In this document: in pieces, positions 26,931 to 38,229 of the stretch
How positions within the stretch are numbered: the stretch's first letter is position 1
Layout: each line of letters opens with the position of its first letter
Origin: Luteitalea sp.
GTDB lineage: Bacteria > Acidobacteriota > Vicinamibacteria > Vicinamibacterales > Vicinamibacteraceae
Length of the DNA stretch: 64,000 bases
Direction: 5' to 3'
Assembly: GCA_009377495.1 (NCBI GenBank)
Contig: WHTZ01000006.1
Coordinates: 77,211 to 141,210 of the forward strand
Notes under the pieces: generated by a model
The model's input: the letters and a program-made list of their open reading frames with translations, nothing else
Told to the model about the DNA's origin: nothing
The model's database searches: none
Position numbers and translations under genes: made by a program

Positions 26931-27716
26931 TCATGACACTGACCCGTTTCGCGACAGCAGCTCCTGTGCGAGGTTCGTGTAGGCTTCGGCCCCGCGGGAG
27001 CGGGCGTCGTAGAGTACAACCGGCATGCCATGACTTGGCGCCTCGGCAAGGCGGATATTGCGCGGGATCACTGTTTCGAAGACTTTGTCGTCGAAGAAGC
27101 CGCGTATCTCGCGGGCGACCTGCTGGCCGAGATTCGTCCGGTCGCCATACATGGTGAGCAATACCCCCTCGATGTCCAGTCGAGGATTGAGGGCCGAGCG
27201 AACACGCTTGAGTGTCGCCAAGAGATCTGCCAGCCCTTCGAGCGCAAAATACTCGCAGTGCAAGGGGATGAGGACCGTGTCGGCGGCAACGAGCGCGTTG
27301 AGCGTGAGTAGCCCCAGAGACGGCGGTGTGTCGACCAAGAGGAAGGCGAACTGATCTCGAAGCGGTTCAAGCAAGCGGCGTAGGCGGCCTTCACGATCCG
27401 ATTGATTGACGAGCTCGACCTCGGCTCCCGCCAGATCTCGGTCCGCGGGGACGAGCTTCAGGCGCTCAATGGGCGTCTCGAGAACGGGCAGCGTCCAGCC
27501 CTGGTCGCTAGCCGCGGCGACGCCCATCACCGCATCGTAGATGGTCGGCCCTTCGTACTGTTTCTGGCCGACACCGCTGGTGAGATTCCCCTGGGGATCA
27601 GCGTCAACGGCAAGCACCTGGTGGCCAGCTCGGGCCAGACAGGCACCGAGATTGATGGCTGTGGTGGTCTTGCCCACGCCGCCCTTCTGGTTGGAGATCG
27701 CGACGATCTTCCCCAT
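26931..27716 (-). CDS. parA: chromosome partitioning ATPase ParA (Soj)
   Basis: 261 residues from the ATG at 27716. The deviant Walker A is ISNQKGGVGKTTTAINLG; VDADPQGNLTSG, LLVDTPPSLGLLTLNAL (Walker B region) and IPLHCEYFALEGL are also conserved. This ATP-dependent DNA-binding ATPase positions the origin with ParB. It is 42 bp upstream of parB and in the same orientation. Confidence 0.97.
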   Translation of the reverse strand: MGKIVAISNQKGGVGKTTTAINLGACLARAGHQVLAVDADPQGNLTSGVGQKQYEGPTIYDAVMGVAAASDQGWTLPVLETPIERLKLVPADRDLAGAEVELVNQSDREGRLRRLLEPLRDQFAFLLVDTPPSLGLLTLNALVAADTVLIPLHCEYFALEGLADLLATLKRVRSALNPRLDIEGVLLTMYGDRTNLGQQVAREIRGFFDDKVFETVIPRNIRLAEAPSHGMPVVLYDARSRGAEAYTNLAQELLSRNGSVS

Positions 27717-28041
27717 TTTCAATGGTTTAGGGCTCTTCGCGCTCGACTTGATGACCGGCGGCGACCAGCCGATACACAGAAGATAACACAGGCGAGGGCT
27801 CAGGAGTAGAGATGGGTAAGCCGCGCCTTTGGCGTGGCGATGGCCTCTCGTTACCTGTGGTCGAACCCGCCCCTTCCTTACCTCTTTACGCCAATGCCCA
27901 CACTACGTCGCCAGGCGTCTTTAGAACCCCTCGCGCGTGAGACCCCTCGCGCGCGCGGCCTGCCCGCCTTCGCCAAGGCTACGGCGGGTCCGCCGAAGCG
28001 CGGAGCGCGGAAAGGCCGCGCGCTACGTACGGCCCTTCACC
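27717..28041. other. parA-rsmG gap with a dispersed repeat
   Basis: No gene is visible. From about 27957 to 28030 it holds a repeat (CGCCTTCGCCAAGGCTACGG, GGTCCGCCGAAGCGCGG) related in inverse orientation to those at 40930-41100 and 59882-59975. The remainder must carry the parA promoter, for which I see no strong match. Confidence 0.6.
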
Positions 28042-28719
28042 CTATTCAACTGTTCCACGTGGAACATTCACCTTACGCAAGACTAAGAGTCGACTCCCTA
28101 GTGCAGGCACCAGGGCACCCTCGGCCGCGACCTGAAGGACCGGTACGTCCGGAATGCGGTCTTCGTCGGCCTGCCCGCGGAACCATAGCAATAGCCCCCC
28201 CGGACGCAGAAAGTTCTGAAGCCCGTGCAGTTGCGGTGTGCCTACACGCACGGCGCGAATAGTCAGAAGATCCATTCGGCCGGCAAAATCCGGATCCCTC
28301 GCCAAATCCTCAAACCGCGCGCGCTCGACGCGAACGTCTTTCAGGCTGAGGCGCCGGCTCGCTTCACGAAGAAACGCGGCCTTTCGGACCCGTGCCTCCA
28401 CCATCACGACCGCTAGACGCGGCAGCGCCAACCTGAGAGGGATCGCGGGCGACCCTCCGCCGGATCCAATGTCGATCAGCGATGCGGCATCCGCCGGCAC
28501 CCATTGGACCGCCAACAATGGCTCAATGATCAATCGGTCGATTGCTTTGTCCGCGTCATCAAACGCTGCGAGGTTGATGCGGCGGTTCCAGTGGCAGAGT
28601 AGTGAGAGGTAACTCGCAAGCCGCCGGCACAAGTCGGGATCGAGCTCCAGCCCGACTATGCGCGCGCGCCTCTCGATGCGCGCTTCCGCCCTTTCCGCCT
28701 GTGCCAATGGCACTGCCAC
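28042..28719 (-). CDS. rsmG: 16S rRNA (guanine527-N7)-methyltransferase RsmG
   Basis: 225 residues from a GTG. The GidB fold has LSLLCHWNRRINLAAF, a SAM-binding motif LIDIGSGGGSPAIPLRL, VMVEARVRKAAFLREASRRL and VTxRA-like LLTIRAVR. The C-terminus ends NVPRGTVE, encoded by the parS site. It lies in the usual jag-rsmG-parA-parB order; mnmE and mnmG, often adjacent, are absent. Confidence 0.94.
   Translation of the reverse strand: MAVPLAQAERAEARIERRARIVGLELDPDLCRRLASYLSLLCHWNRRINLAAFDDADKAIDRLIIEPLLAVQWVPADAASLIDIGSGGGSPAIPLRLALPRLAVVMVEARVRKAAFLREASRRLSLKDVRVERARFEDLARDPDFAGRMDLLTIRAVRVGTPQLHGLQNFLRPGGLLLWFRGQADEDRIPDVPVLQVAAEGALVPALGSRLLVLRKVNVPRGTVE
28051..28066. other. parS centromere site
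   Basis: The 16-bp perfect palindrome TGTTCCACGTGGAACA matches the chromosomal parS consensus (TGTTNCACGTGNAACA). It lies within the last codons of rsmG, 335 bp from parA and about 4 kb from the origin. No second perfect match was noticed in the window. Confidence 0.92.
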
Positions 28720-28728
28720 GTCAGTAGG

Positions 28729-29214
28729 TCATTCACCAGATACCTGGCGACGCCTAAGCGCGATGATGACACGCTTCGCCGCGCCGTCCCCTTGACTCTC
28801 CGAGCTCAGGTCGGGATCGTTCGCAACCTCGAGATGCACGGTGCGACGGCTGTAAGAATTCAGCGGTCCGATCTCCTGCGGTCCGCCGGTCGTCTTCGCG
28901 CGTTCCATCAAGAAGCGCGCCATCTGGCGCAGCTCGTTGTCCTTTCCTTGTCGGAAGCCGCACGCATCCACGACAATTCGATGCCCTTCTTCGAGATCGC
29001 GCCGGTACGCGGAGTTCACGACCTGTTGCAGCGCATCCAACCCCTCTCCCTTGCGCCGCAGCAACACCTCGGTCTCATCCCCATTCAGCTCGACACACAA
29101 ACCATCCGGATGATCGCGAGTCTCCGCCTCGAGATCGAGCCCCAACGCGCTCACCATGTCTTGTACGAACGTGCAGACCTCACGCCGAAACTGCGTCGCG
29201 CGCTCCGTGTCCAT
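28729..29214 (-). CDS. RNA-binding protein Jag/KhpB (KH-R3H), short form
   Basis: 161 residues. An N-terminal KH-like domain (LCVELNGDETEVLLRRKGEGLDALQQVVNSAYR, with the GxxG-type RRKGEG) and an R3H domain (ELRQMARFLMERAKTTG, then PLNSYSRRTVHLEV) are visible. The Jag_N extension found in many homologues is missing. It probably binds RNA in a KhpA/KhpB-type complex. Its location between yidC and rsmG is the classic one. Confidence 0.9.
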   Translation of the reverse strand: MDTERATQFRREVCTFVQDMVSALGLDLEAETRDHPDGLCVELNGDETEVLLRRKGEGLDALQQVVNSAYRRDLEEGHRIVVDACGFRQGKDNELRQMARFLMERAKTTGGPQEIGPLNSYSRRTVHLEVANDPDLSSESQGDGAAKRVIIALRRRQVSGE

Positions 29215-29244
29215 CGCTGCCGCTCCTCATCGCTCGTGCCCTGC

Positions 29245-31044
29245 TCACTGCGCCGGCCGGTCCCGCTTCCGTGCAACCGCCGGCTTCACCAACCGCTCCG
29301 CCGCCGGTCTCAACGCCTGCACCTGTGGGGGACCAATCAGCTTGTTCGTCAGCAACTGCTGGCCGATGGTCCACACATTGCTGAGCAACCAGTAGACAAC
29401 CAACCCGCTCGGCACCCACAAGAAGAAGACGGTGAACATGACCGGCATCATCATCATCATCTTCTGCTGTACCGGATCCATGCCGACCGTGGGCGTCATG
29501 CGTTGCTGCAAGATCATCGACGCTCCCATCAGGAGCGGCGTCACGTAGTACGGATCGTGAACCGAGAGATCCTGGATCCACAGCATGAACGGTGCACCGC
29601 GCAGCTCGATGGCCTGCGAGAGGAGGGAATAGAACGCAAACAAGACGGGGAACGTGGCCACCATCGGCAAGCAGCCGCTGGCTGGGTTCACGCCTTTCTC
29701 ACGATAGAGGTTCATGAGCTCCGTATTCATCTTCTGCCGTGCGGGGTCGGTGACCTTGAGCTTCTTGTAGCGCTCTTGAATGGCCTTCACCTGCGGCTGG
29801 ATCGCCTGCATCTTTCGCATCGAGGTGACGCTCTTGTGCCGGAGCGGAAACAAGACCACGTTGATGATGACCGTGAGGATCACAATCGACCAGCCGTAGT
29901 TGCCGACGAACGAGTGCACCCACTTGAGCGCATGCAGTAGCGGCACGGCCAGAAACGCAGAGAAGCCGAAGTTGATGGCGCGAACCAACTCGCGATCGGT
30001 GGCTGCAAGGAGGTCGAAGTCCTTCGGCCCGAGGAACACGTCGAGCGGTCCAGGCTCGCCGTTGAGTTGCAGCGCGTACGACACGAGCTCGCGCTCCTCT
30101 TCCGGTCCCGGCAGCGGCACGACGCGATAGTCGACGCGCGCCGGTTGCTTCCCCGGTAGAACGGCCCCCAGGAAGTAGTGGTCGTCCATCCCGACGTAGC
30201 GGAATGTGCCCTGGTGCACAGCCTCCGTGCGCAGCGTGCCCGTGGGCAGGCGAGTGACCTTCTCGTCCTTGTAGAAGATGCCTTGAGGTGGCTGGAAGTA
30301 GGCGACGAACAAGAACCCCCCGCCACCGCCCCGCGTCAGATCGCCAATGCCCAAGCCGCTGTGAACCGTCAGGGCGGTGGGCTCGCCGTTGTTCGTCACG
30401 GACGCCTCGAAGCCGAGCAGGTAAGGCTGCCGATCTTTCTGGATCGTGAACGTCTTCTTCGCGCGGAGACCGCCGTCCTGGTAGTCGAAGACGAGGCGCG
30501 CGGCTTCCCCCGGCCGCACCTTCGCTACGCGTCTGCTCGGCTGAAAGAGCGCGTCGGTCAACGTCGCCGTGAGCGCCTTCTCGTCGGGCGTCGTAATCGC
30601 GAACGCCGGTTCCAGCACGTCGACTGCGATGTCCTGTGGGATTAGATCCACGGGCTGCCCGTGGTCGTCGAGATACTTCTTCAACTGCCATCGCGTCAAC
30701 ACTGCGCCACGCGTGTTGAACTCCGCACGCACGGCGTCGGTTTCCACGACCACCCTCTCGCCGCGGGACGCGATGCCTTGAGCGGGAGGAGACGTTGCGG
30801 TGGGCGACACAGGCTCACTCGCGGCGGGCGGTGTCGTCGCCTCGGTGCTCCCCGGTCCCGCGCCCGCGCGCTCATCCGGCTCGACGCGGCTCTCGGCTGG
30901 CACGCGACCGCCAGGTGCGGCGCGACCTTCGGCTGTGGCGCTCGGGGACGAACGCCCGGTTGGTCGCCGAGGCACCAGCAACGCCTGATACGCGTAGAGC
31001 ACCACGAAGGACAGGAGAAACGCCAGAAGAACTCGCTTTTCCAT
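29245..31044 (-). CDS. yidC: membrane protein insertase YidC
   Basis: 599 residues. The first membrane helix is EKRVLLAFLLSFVVLYAY, followed by a Pro/Ala/Thr-rich linker, a large periplasmic beta domain (VLTRWQLKKYLDDHGQPVDL; VHSGLGIGDL) and the conserved 60KD_IMP core: WSIVILTVIINVVLFPLRHKS, the cytoplasmic helical hairpin MRKMQAIQPQVKAIQERYKK, REKGVNPASGCLPMV and VFFLWVPSGLVVYWLLSN. The long periplasmic domain indicates a Gram-negative type. It is 3 bp downstream of yidD. Confidence 0.97.
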   Translation of the reverse strand: MEKRVLLAFLLSFVVLYAYQALLVPRRPTGRSSPSATAEGRAAPGGRVPAESRVEPDERAGAGPGSTEATTPPAASEPVSPTATSPPAQGIASRGERVVVETDAVRAEFNTRGAVLTRWQLKKYLDDHGQPVDLIPQDIAVDVLEPAFAITTPDEKALTATLTDALFQPSRRVAKVRPGEAARLVFDYQDGGLRAKKTFTIQKDRQPYLLGFEASVTNNGEPTALTVHSGLGIGDLTRGGGGGFLFVAYFQPPQGIFYKDEKVTRLPTGTLRTEAVHQGTFRYVGMDDHYFLGAVLPGKQPARVDYRVVPLPGPEEERELVSYALQLNGEPGPLDVFLGPKDFDLLAATDRELVRAINFGFSAFLAVPLLHALKWVHSFVGNYGWSIVILTVIINVVLFPLRHKSVTSMRKMQAIQPQVKAIQERYKKLKVTDPARQKMNTELMNLYREKGVNPASGCLPMVATFPVLFAFYSLLSQAIELRGAPFMLWIQDLSVHDPYYVTPLLMGASMILQQRMTPTVGMDPVQQKMMMMMPVMFTVFFLWVPSGLVVYWLLSNVWTIGQQLLTNKLIGPPQVQALRPAAERLVKPAVARKRDRPAQ

Positions 31045-31047
31045 GGA

Positions 31048-31350
31048 TCAGTTTCCGGACGAGTCCTCAGCTCGGCTCGCGGACCCGCCCCAAACCCTGT
31101 CGAGAGCCGCGGCGGCTGGCGGCACCGGATCCCAGCCTGCCGACCCGAGCGGGTGACAACGGCCGAAGCGTCTCAACGCGAGCCAGCCGCCTTGCAAGAA
31201 TCCGTGGGTGATCAACGCGTCCACCGCGTACTGCGAGCACGTTGGGTGGAAGCGGCACGTGCCACCCGCGATCGGCGACAGCAGGACTTGGTAGGCGCGG
31301 ACAGCGGCCACAGCAAGGGTCACGAGCGAGACGTGGAGGATGTGCGTCAC
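31048..31350 (-). CDS. yidD: membrane protein insertion efficiency factor YidD
   Basis: 100 residues. It has the family signature [35 protein letters not shown] (shown by YQVLLSP and [11 protein letters not shown]) and [16 protein letters not shown]. It is a small amphipathic, membrane-associated protein that helps YidC/Sec insertion. The start overlaps the rnpA stop by 4 bp. Confidence 0.96.
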   Translation of the reverse strand: MTHILHVSLVTLAVAAVRAYQVLLSPIAGGTCRFHPTCSQYAVDALITHGFLQGGWLALRRFGRCHPLGSAGWDPVPPAAAALDRVWGGSASRAEDSSGN

Positions 31351-31703
31351 GGAGGCGTCGATCGTTGCCGACCGCCGCTGCGGCGGAGCATCGTTCCGAA
31401 TTCGGTCTCGAGGCGGGTGAACGACTGGGTCAGGAGCTCACGCTTCGGCACGATCACGACGTCCGTCCCACGATTCGGCTTGTGCCGCCGGAACAGCTCC
31501 CGCGCCAGGCGCTTCGCCCTGTTGCGCTCTACGGCATTGCCAAGCTTTCGTGTCGCGGCCACGCCGAGCCGCGCGCCGGGCGCATCGGTCGCGAGCACGA
31601 ACATCGTCATGAAGCGCCCGTGCAGCTTCTGTCCTCGGGTATAGATGCGCTGGAAGTCAGCGCGCCGCTGAACGCGCTCGTTCGGCCTGAACGTTTGGCG
31701 CAT
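31347..31703 (-). CDS. rnpA: ribonuclease P protein component
   Basis: 118 residues. The RNA-binding motif [18 protein letters not shown] is diagnostic; [19 protein letters not shown] and [10 protein letters not shown] also fit. It is the protein cofactor for tRNA 5'-end maturation. It is 60 bp downstream of rpmH and overlaps yidD by 4 bp; the gap includes GATTCCT tandem repeats at about 31740-31763. Confidence 0.95.
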   Translation of the reverse strand: MRQTFRPNERVQRRADFQRIYTRGQKLHGRFMTMFVLATDAPGARLGVAATRKLGNAVERNRAKRLARELFRRHKPNRGTDVVIVPKRELLTQSFTRLETEFGTMLRRSGGRQRSTPP

Positions 31704-31763
31704 GGTGGCCCGCCCGGCTTGCCAGGCATCGGGAACTCCTGATTCCTGATTCCTGATTCCTGG

Positions 31764-31937
31764 CTAGCGCCGCGGCCCCACTGTCCCCGGCCGCGTCGTG
31801 CCAGAGACGGTCAACCGCTTCCGTCCCTTGGCTCGACGCCGTGTGACCACCAGGCGGCCGTTCTTGGTCCGCATGCGCACGAGAAACCCGTGCGTGCGCA
31901 ACCGACGACGTCGGCTCGGCTGATAGGTGCGCTTCAT
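31764..31937 (-). CDS. rpmH: 50S ribosomal protein L34
   Basis: 57 residues, too short for ordinary ORF thresholds. It begins [20 protein letters not shown] and continues [20 protein letters not shown], the standard L34 sequence. The ~15-residue tail after KGRKRL ([15 protein letters not shown]) is longer than in most L34 proteins. It is the first gene of the leftward rpmH-rnpA-yidD-yidC run next to the origin. Confidence 0.96.
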   Translation of the reverse strand: MKRTYQPSRRRRLRTHGFLVRMRTKNGRLVVTRRRAKGRKRLTVSGTTRPGTVGPRR

Positions 31938-32030
31938 GATGCCTTTCTCCGATCAACGCTCACGTCACGAATAAGAACCAGCTATCGTACCCGCACCGAA
32001 ACAACACTGTCAATCCGCGTGGTTCGTTGG

Positions 32031-32185
32031 GGTGCTTAACGGACATGGGGGTCGCGAGATCTGGAGGGTCGGAAAAAGGGGACAGGCCCCTTTTTCGTCG
32101 GCGTTGGTTCTCGAAAAAGGGGCCTGTCCCCTTTTTCTCCATCGTTCTGACGATCGTCGTGCCCCCCATGTCCGTTAAGCCCCCG
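32031..32185. mobile_element. 155-bp MITE-like element, copy 2
   Basis: The same length and ends as the copy at 2853-3007 (TIRs with CTTAACGGACATGGGG and its complement; 22 of 24 bp match between the two ends). It is flanked by GGTTCGTTG (32022-32030) and GGTTCGTCG (32186-32194), a 9-bp duplication with one change. Its 18-bp central loop is the reverse complement of that in copy 1, while the outer parts are in the same orientation. It lies between rpmH and the DnaA-box cluster upstream of dnaA. Confidence 0.85.
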
Positions 32186-32311
32186 GTTCGTCGGGGGTTC
32201 GCCTTGACATTCGTCCTGCCAGAGGTTGCACGCCAACGTAGACCATGATAGCGTTCGGCGCTCCTTCACGGCCGCCTCCTAACGACCCAACTGAATGGTT
32301 CTCAGGCGGAG

Positions 32312-32343
32312 TTTTCCACACCTGTGGAAAAAACTGTGGAAAT
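32312..32343. other. DnaA-box cluster upstream of dnaA (oriC part 1)
   Basis: Three 9-mers in 32 bp: TTTTCCACA at 32312-32320, TGTGGAAAA at 32323-32331 and TGTGGAAAT at 32335-32343. All carry the TCCACA core of the DnaA box. The gap 31938-32574 otherwise holds the MITE, a short AT-richer patch near 32400-32440 and the dnaA leader. Such clusters serve in origin function or dnaA autoregulation. Confidence 0.75.
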
Positions 32344-32574
32344 TTCAGGGCCTTCGCCTTGGCGCGCGCAGCAGAGCGCGGAGTAGAGACCACTTTCGCC
32401 ATAGACTCAGGTAGATACGACTGGTATTTACCAACTTTCGCCTTGGCTAGCGAGCCGCGCGACTCCACGGTGAGATCGCTTGGGATGGCGAAAGGTGAGG
32501 CGCGTCATCGAGTAAGATCGACTCTCTCAGCGTGCACGTCCGCCGTTGTGATGCAAGGCGGTTACAGAGCTGTC

Positions 32575-33900
32575 ATGAGCGTTGTTATTTGGGATCAGGT
32601 GCTGGCTCTGGTCGAGACACGCGTAAACCGGCATATCTTCGACACCTGGTTTCGGCCCACGGCGTTCATTCGGGACGAGGGCACCCGGTTGCTCGTCGGC
32701 GTCCCAAGTAAGGTGTTCGGCGACTGGCTGACAAGACACTACAAGGGAGTATTGGCGGAAGCGCTCACAGCCGTCGGACGCTCCGGTATCGAGATTGCGT
32801 TCGTAGCACAAGATCCCCCGCCCGACATGGAGCCGGACTCTCTCGATCATGAATCGTTCCTTCCTGGAGACCAGGGCCCCGTCTCTGGTGCCCGTCTCAA
32901 CCCGCGATACACCTTCGATACCTTCGTCGTGGCCTCCTCGAATCAGTTCGCGCACGCCGCTTGCCGCGCCGTCGCCGAAGCCCCGTCCCGCTCGTACAAC
33001 CCGCTCTATATCTACGGTGGGGTTGGTCTCGGCAAAACACATTTGATGCACGCGGTCGGCCACTATGTGCTGTTCTACATGAAGCGTGCGCGCCTGACCT
33101 ACATTTCAGCCGAGCGCTTTATGAACGAGATGATCAACGCGCTCAAGCTCGAGCGGATCATCGAGTTCCGCGAGCGCTATCGGAACGTCGAGGTCCTCCT
33201 CATCGACGACGTGCAGTTCATGGCGGGCAAGGAGGGCACCCAAGTGGAGTTCTTCCACACGTTCAATGCGCTGTACGACGCGTCGAAGCAAATCGTCATC
33301 ACCAGCGACTGCCCGCCGCATGAGATCCCCCAGCTCGAGGAGCGCTTGCGCTCACGGTTCAACTGGGGCCTCATCGCCGATATCCAGCCGCCCGACCTCG
33401 AGACCAAGATCGCGATTCTGAAGAAAAAGGCCGAAGCCGAGGCTGTTCCCCTGCCCGACAACGTCGCACTCTACATTGCAAGCAAGATCAAATCGAACAT
33501 CCGCGAGCTGGAAGGATCGCTCATTCGACTCGTTGCCTACGCGTCGCTGACGGGACGCGAGATCACCGTCGCGCTCGCCCACGATGTGCTCAAGAACGTC
33601 TTGAGCAGCGACGAGCGGGCTGTCACTATTGACGCTGTGCAGAAGTTCGTCGCCGACTACTACCAGCTCCGACTCAGCGAGCTGCGATCCAAAGACAACT
33701 CGAAGTCGGTCGTCCTGCCGCGACAGATCGCGATGTTCTTGTCGAAAGAACTTACCAAGGCCTCGCTTCCCGAGATTGGTCGCGCCTTCAACAAACATCA
33801 TTCGACCGTCATTCACTCAATTGGGAGGGTCGAGGAGGTCCGCCAAAGGGACGCCGATTTCAACAGACTTATCAACAGCTTCATTGACAACTTTCGATAG
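32575..33900 (+). CDS. dnaA: chromosomal replication initiator DnaA
   Basis: 441 residues from the ATG at 32575 (MSVVIWDQVLALVETRV); the ORF stays open upstream to 32245, but that part has no homology and contains the DnaA boxes. Domain I includes FDTWFRPTAFI. The AAA+ domain III has Walker A GGVGLGKTHLMHAVG, Walker B VLLIDDVQFMAGKEGTQ and the arginine finger region LRSRFNWGL. Domain IV binds the DnaA box through GRAFNKHHSTVIHSI. It is the first rightward gene at the origin. Confidence 0.97.
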   Translation: MSVVIWDQVLALVETRVNRHIFDTWFRPTAFIRDEGTRLLVGVPSKVFGDWLTRHYKGVLAEALTAVGRSGIEIAFVAQDPPPDMEPDSLDHESFLPGDQGPVSGARLNPRYTFDTFVVASSNQFAHAACRAVAEAPSRSYNPLYIYGGVGLGKTHLMHAVGHYVLFYMKRARLTYISAERFMNEMINALKLERIIEFRERYRNVEVLLIDDVQFMAGKEGTQVEFFHTFNALYDASKQIVITSDCPPHEIPQLEERLRSRFNWGLIADIQPPDLETKIAILKKKAEAEAVPLPDNVALYIASKIKSNIRELEGSLIRLVAYASLTGREITVALAHDVLKNVLSSDERAVTIDAVQKFVADYYQLRLSELRSKDNSKSVVLPRQIAMFLSKELTKASLPEIGRAFNKHHSTVIHSIGRVEEVRQRDADFNRLINSFIDNFR

Positions 33901-33919
33901 CACCCTCGAGAACCTGAAA

Positions 33920-34124
33920 CTAAGGATTCGTCTGGAAATACGTGTCCCATTCTGGGCGTCGAGGCGCCCGCCCTGGCAAGGCGCGAGGAGCGCGCATACC
34001 GGGCGTATGTAAGCGACGAGCAACGCCGCCAGGCCCGGGGTCCCCAGCGCGGCAGCCGCGCTGGGGTGGAGGAGGGATGCCTCGGCGGCCAGAATGGCAC
34101 ACGTATTTCCAGACGAGTCCTAAG
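33920..34124. repeat. 205-bp inverted-repeat element downstream of dnaA
   Basis: Arms of ~45 bp (33920-33964 and 34080-34124) share TCGTCTGGAAATACGTGT and CCATTCTGG with few mismatches. The interior is highly structured, with CATACCGGGCGTATG and CCCCAGCGCGGCAGCCGCGC. No ORF and no clear target duplication are seen. It looks like another non-coding dispersed palindromic element. Confidence 0.7.
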
Positions 34125-34290
34125 CTCGCGCCAGGATTTCAACAGGTGCTGCGCGACGCTGTGTGGACCACCTGTCGATGGCCGGGGCGCCGGGCGTATT
34201 CCACAACCCGCAGAAGAGTCCGCTCATCGCTGGATCCACAGATCGAGAGTGGGTTAAGTGGCTGAAAAACAAGCATTAATTGATGATGTC
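34125..34290. other. candidate oriC part 2: DnaA-box-like sites and AT-rich stretch
   Basis: Sites with the TCCACA or TGTGGA core lie at 34162-34170 (TGTGGACCA), 34197-34205 (TATTCCACA) and 34232-34240 (GGATCCACA). The following ~100 bp (34253-34360) is clearly AT-richer than its surroundings (AAAAACAAGCATTAATTGAT; TTGTTATAATGC). A dnaA-dnaN gap of 569 bp with boxes followed by an AT-rich unwinding-like stretch is a normal position for an origin. Confidence 0.6.
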
Positions 34291-34294
34291 CAGC

Positions 34295-34323
34295 TTTTCA
34301 ACACGCCTTATTCTTGTTATAAT
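34295..34323 (+). promoter_or_regulatory. candidate dnaN promoter with extended -10
   Basis: TTTTCA (34295-34300), 17-bp spacer, and a perfect TATAAT (34318-34323) preceded by TGT, the extended -10 motif. It lies about 140 nt before the dnaN start, inside the AT-rich stretch. Confidence 0.6.
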
Positions 34324-34469
34324 GCTTTGTTGGTTTATCTCTTGACTAAGATCACTAAGAGACACTAAACAACCGATACCTGCCGTCCTGCCACACGCCC
34401 CGGGTGCGCTGAGCCCAGCGAAGAGCGTTGCAGGCCGAGGGACGCAAACAGACCAAGGACAGCACGTTC

Positions 34470-35588
34470 ATGGAACTCGTCGTGCGCAAGAGTGACCTGC
34501 TTCGCGAGCTGCAGTTCTTCCAAGGCATCGTGGAGCGAAAGACCACGTTGCCGGTGCTGGCCAATGTCCTGATGCAGGCAGACGGCGAGAGCGTCGAGCT
34601 TGCCGCCACAGATACGGAGGTTGGGCTCCGGAGCCGCTGTGCCGCCTCCGTAACCAAGAGCGGTGCATCGACGCTCCCAGCAAAGAAGCTGTACGAGATT
34701 GTCAAAGCACTGCCCGAGACGGACGTGCGCATCGAGCAGGACAAGAGCGGCGTCAAGGTTGCGGCAGAGCGATTCGAGTCGCGGTTGTCGACACTCCCGC
34801 GCGACGAGTTCCCGCAGTTGCCAGAGGGAGGCGACCGAGTGGCCACCTTGCCCCGAGAGTCCCTCAAGCACATGGTGGAGAAGACGCAGTTCGCGATGAC
34901 GGGGGAAGATACACGGTACTACCTGAATGGAGCGCTGTTCGTGCTGAAACCGGATCAGATGAGCCTGGTTGCCACTGATGGCCACCGCCTTGCGCTCGTG
35001 ACCGTGCCGCGAGACCGTTCGGATGCGACGACGTCGGAAGAAGACGAGGGTGTGAAGGTTCTCTTGCCGAGAAAGACCACGCTCGAGCTGAGTAAGCTGC
35101 TCGGCGAGGGTAAGGAGGCGATTACTTACGAACGATCAGAAAACCACCTCTTCTTCCGCGTGGAGGGCCGCACGCTCATCTCGAGGATGATGGACGCGCA
35201 GTTTCCGGCCTACGAGCGCGTGATTCCGAAGGGGAATGACAAGAACGTGACATTCGACCGCGAGCGCATCAACAACGCCGTCCGCCGCGTAGCGCTCCTC
35301 TCGAACGAGCGCTCACGCGCCGTCAAGTTTCAGATTACGTCTGGCAAGGCAGAAGTCACGTCGAGTAGCCCGGAAATCGGCGAGGCACGTGAGGAGCTGC
35401 TCGTCGACTATGAGGGTTCGGAGCTGCAGATTTGCTTCAACGCGCAGTACGTGCTCGACTTCCTCGGCGCGGTGGAGAGCGACACCATCAGCCTCTCGCT
35501 CAAAGATGACGCGAGCCAGGCCCTGCTGAAGCCGGTGGGTGTCGACGGCTACGACTATACCTACGTGATCATGCCGATGCGCATCTAG
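34470..35588 (+). CDS. dnaN: DNA polymerase III beta sliding clamp
   Basis: 372 residues from the ATG at 34470 (MELVVRKSDLLRELQFFQG). Three repeated clamp domains are recognisable: TTLPVLANVLMQADG, then LNGALFVLKPDQMSLVATDGHRLAL in the middle domain, and the C-terminal YVLDFLGAVESDTISL with the ending YTYVIMPMRI, which forms part of the clamp-binding pocket. Upstream in-frame codons to 34428 have no homology. It precedes gyrB by 52 bp. Confidence 0.97.
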   Translation: MELVVRKSDLLRELQFFQGIVERKTTLPVLANVLMQADGESVELAATDTEVGLRSRCAASVTKSGASTLPAKKLYEIVKALPETDVRIEQDKSGVKVAAERFESRLSTLPRDEFPQLPEGGDRVATLPRESLKHMVEKTQFAMTGEDTRYYLNGALFVLKPDQMSLVATDGHRLALVTVPRDRSDATTSEEDEGVKVLLPRKTTLELSKLLGEGKEAITYERSENHLFFRVEGRTLISRMMDAQFPAYERVIPKGNDKNVTFDRERINNAVRRVALLSNERSRAVKFQITSGKAEVTSSSPEIGEAREELLVDYEGSELQICFNAQYVLDFLGAVESDTISLSLKDDASQALLKPVGVDGYDYTYVIMPMRI

Positions 35589-35631
35589 CAGTCCCTATAC
35601 GGACGGCTAAGCCCTGTTTCCGTCCCGCTAG

Positions 35632-38229
<2,598 letters not shown>

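Noticed and set aside
28792-29940. 382-codon ORF antisense to jag and yidC
   Set aside because: His/Arg/Leu-rich shadow translation with no motif.
32245-32574. N-terminal extension of dnaA by 110 codons
   Set aside because: No DnaA homology, and the stretch contains the DnaA boxes; domain I begins at the ATG at 32575.
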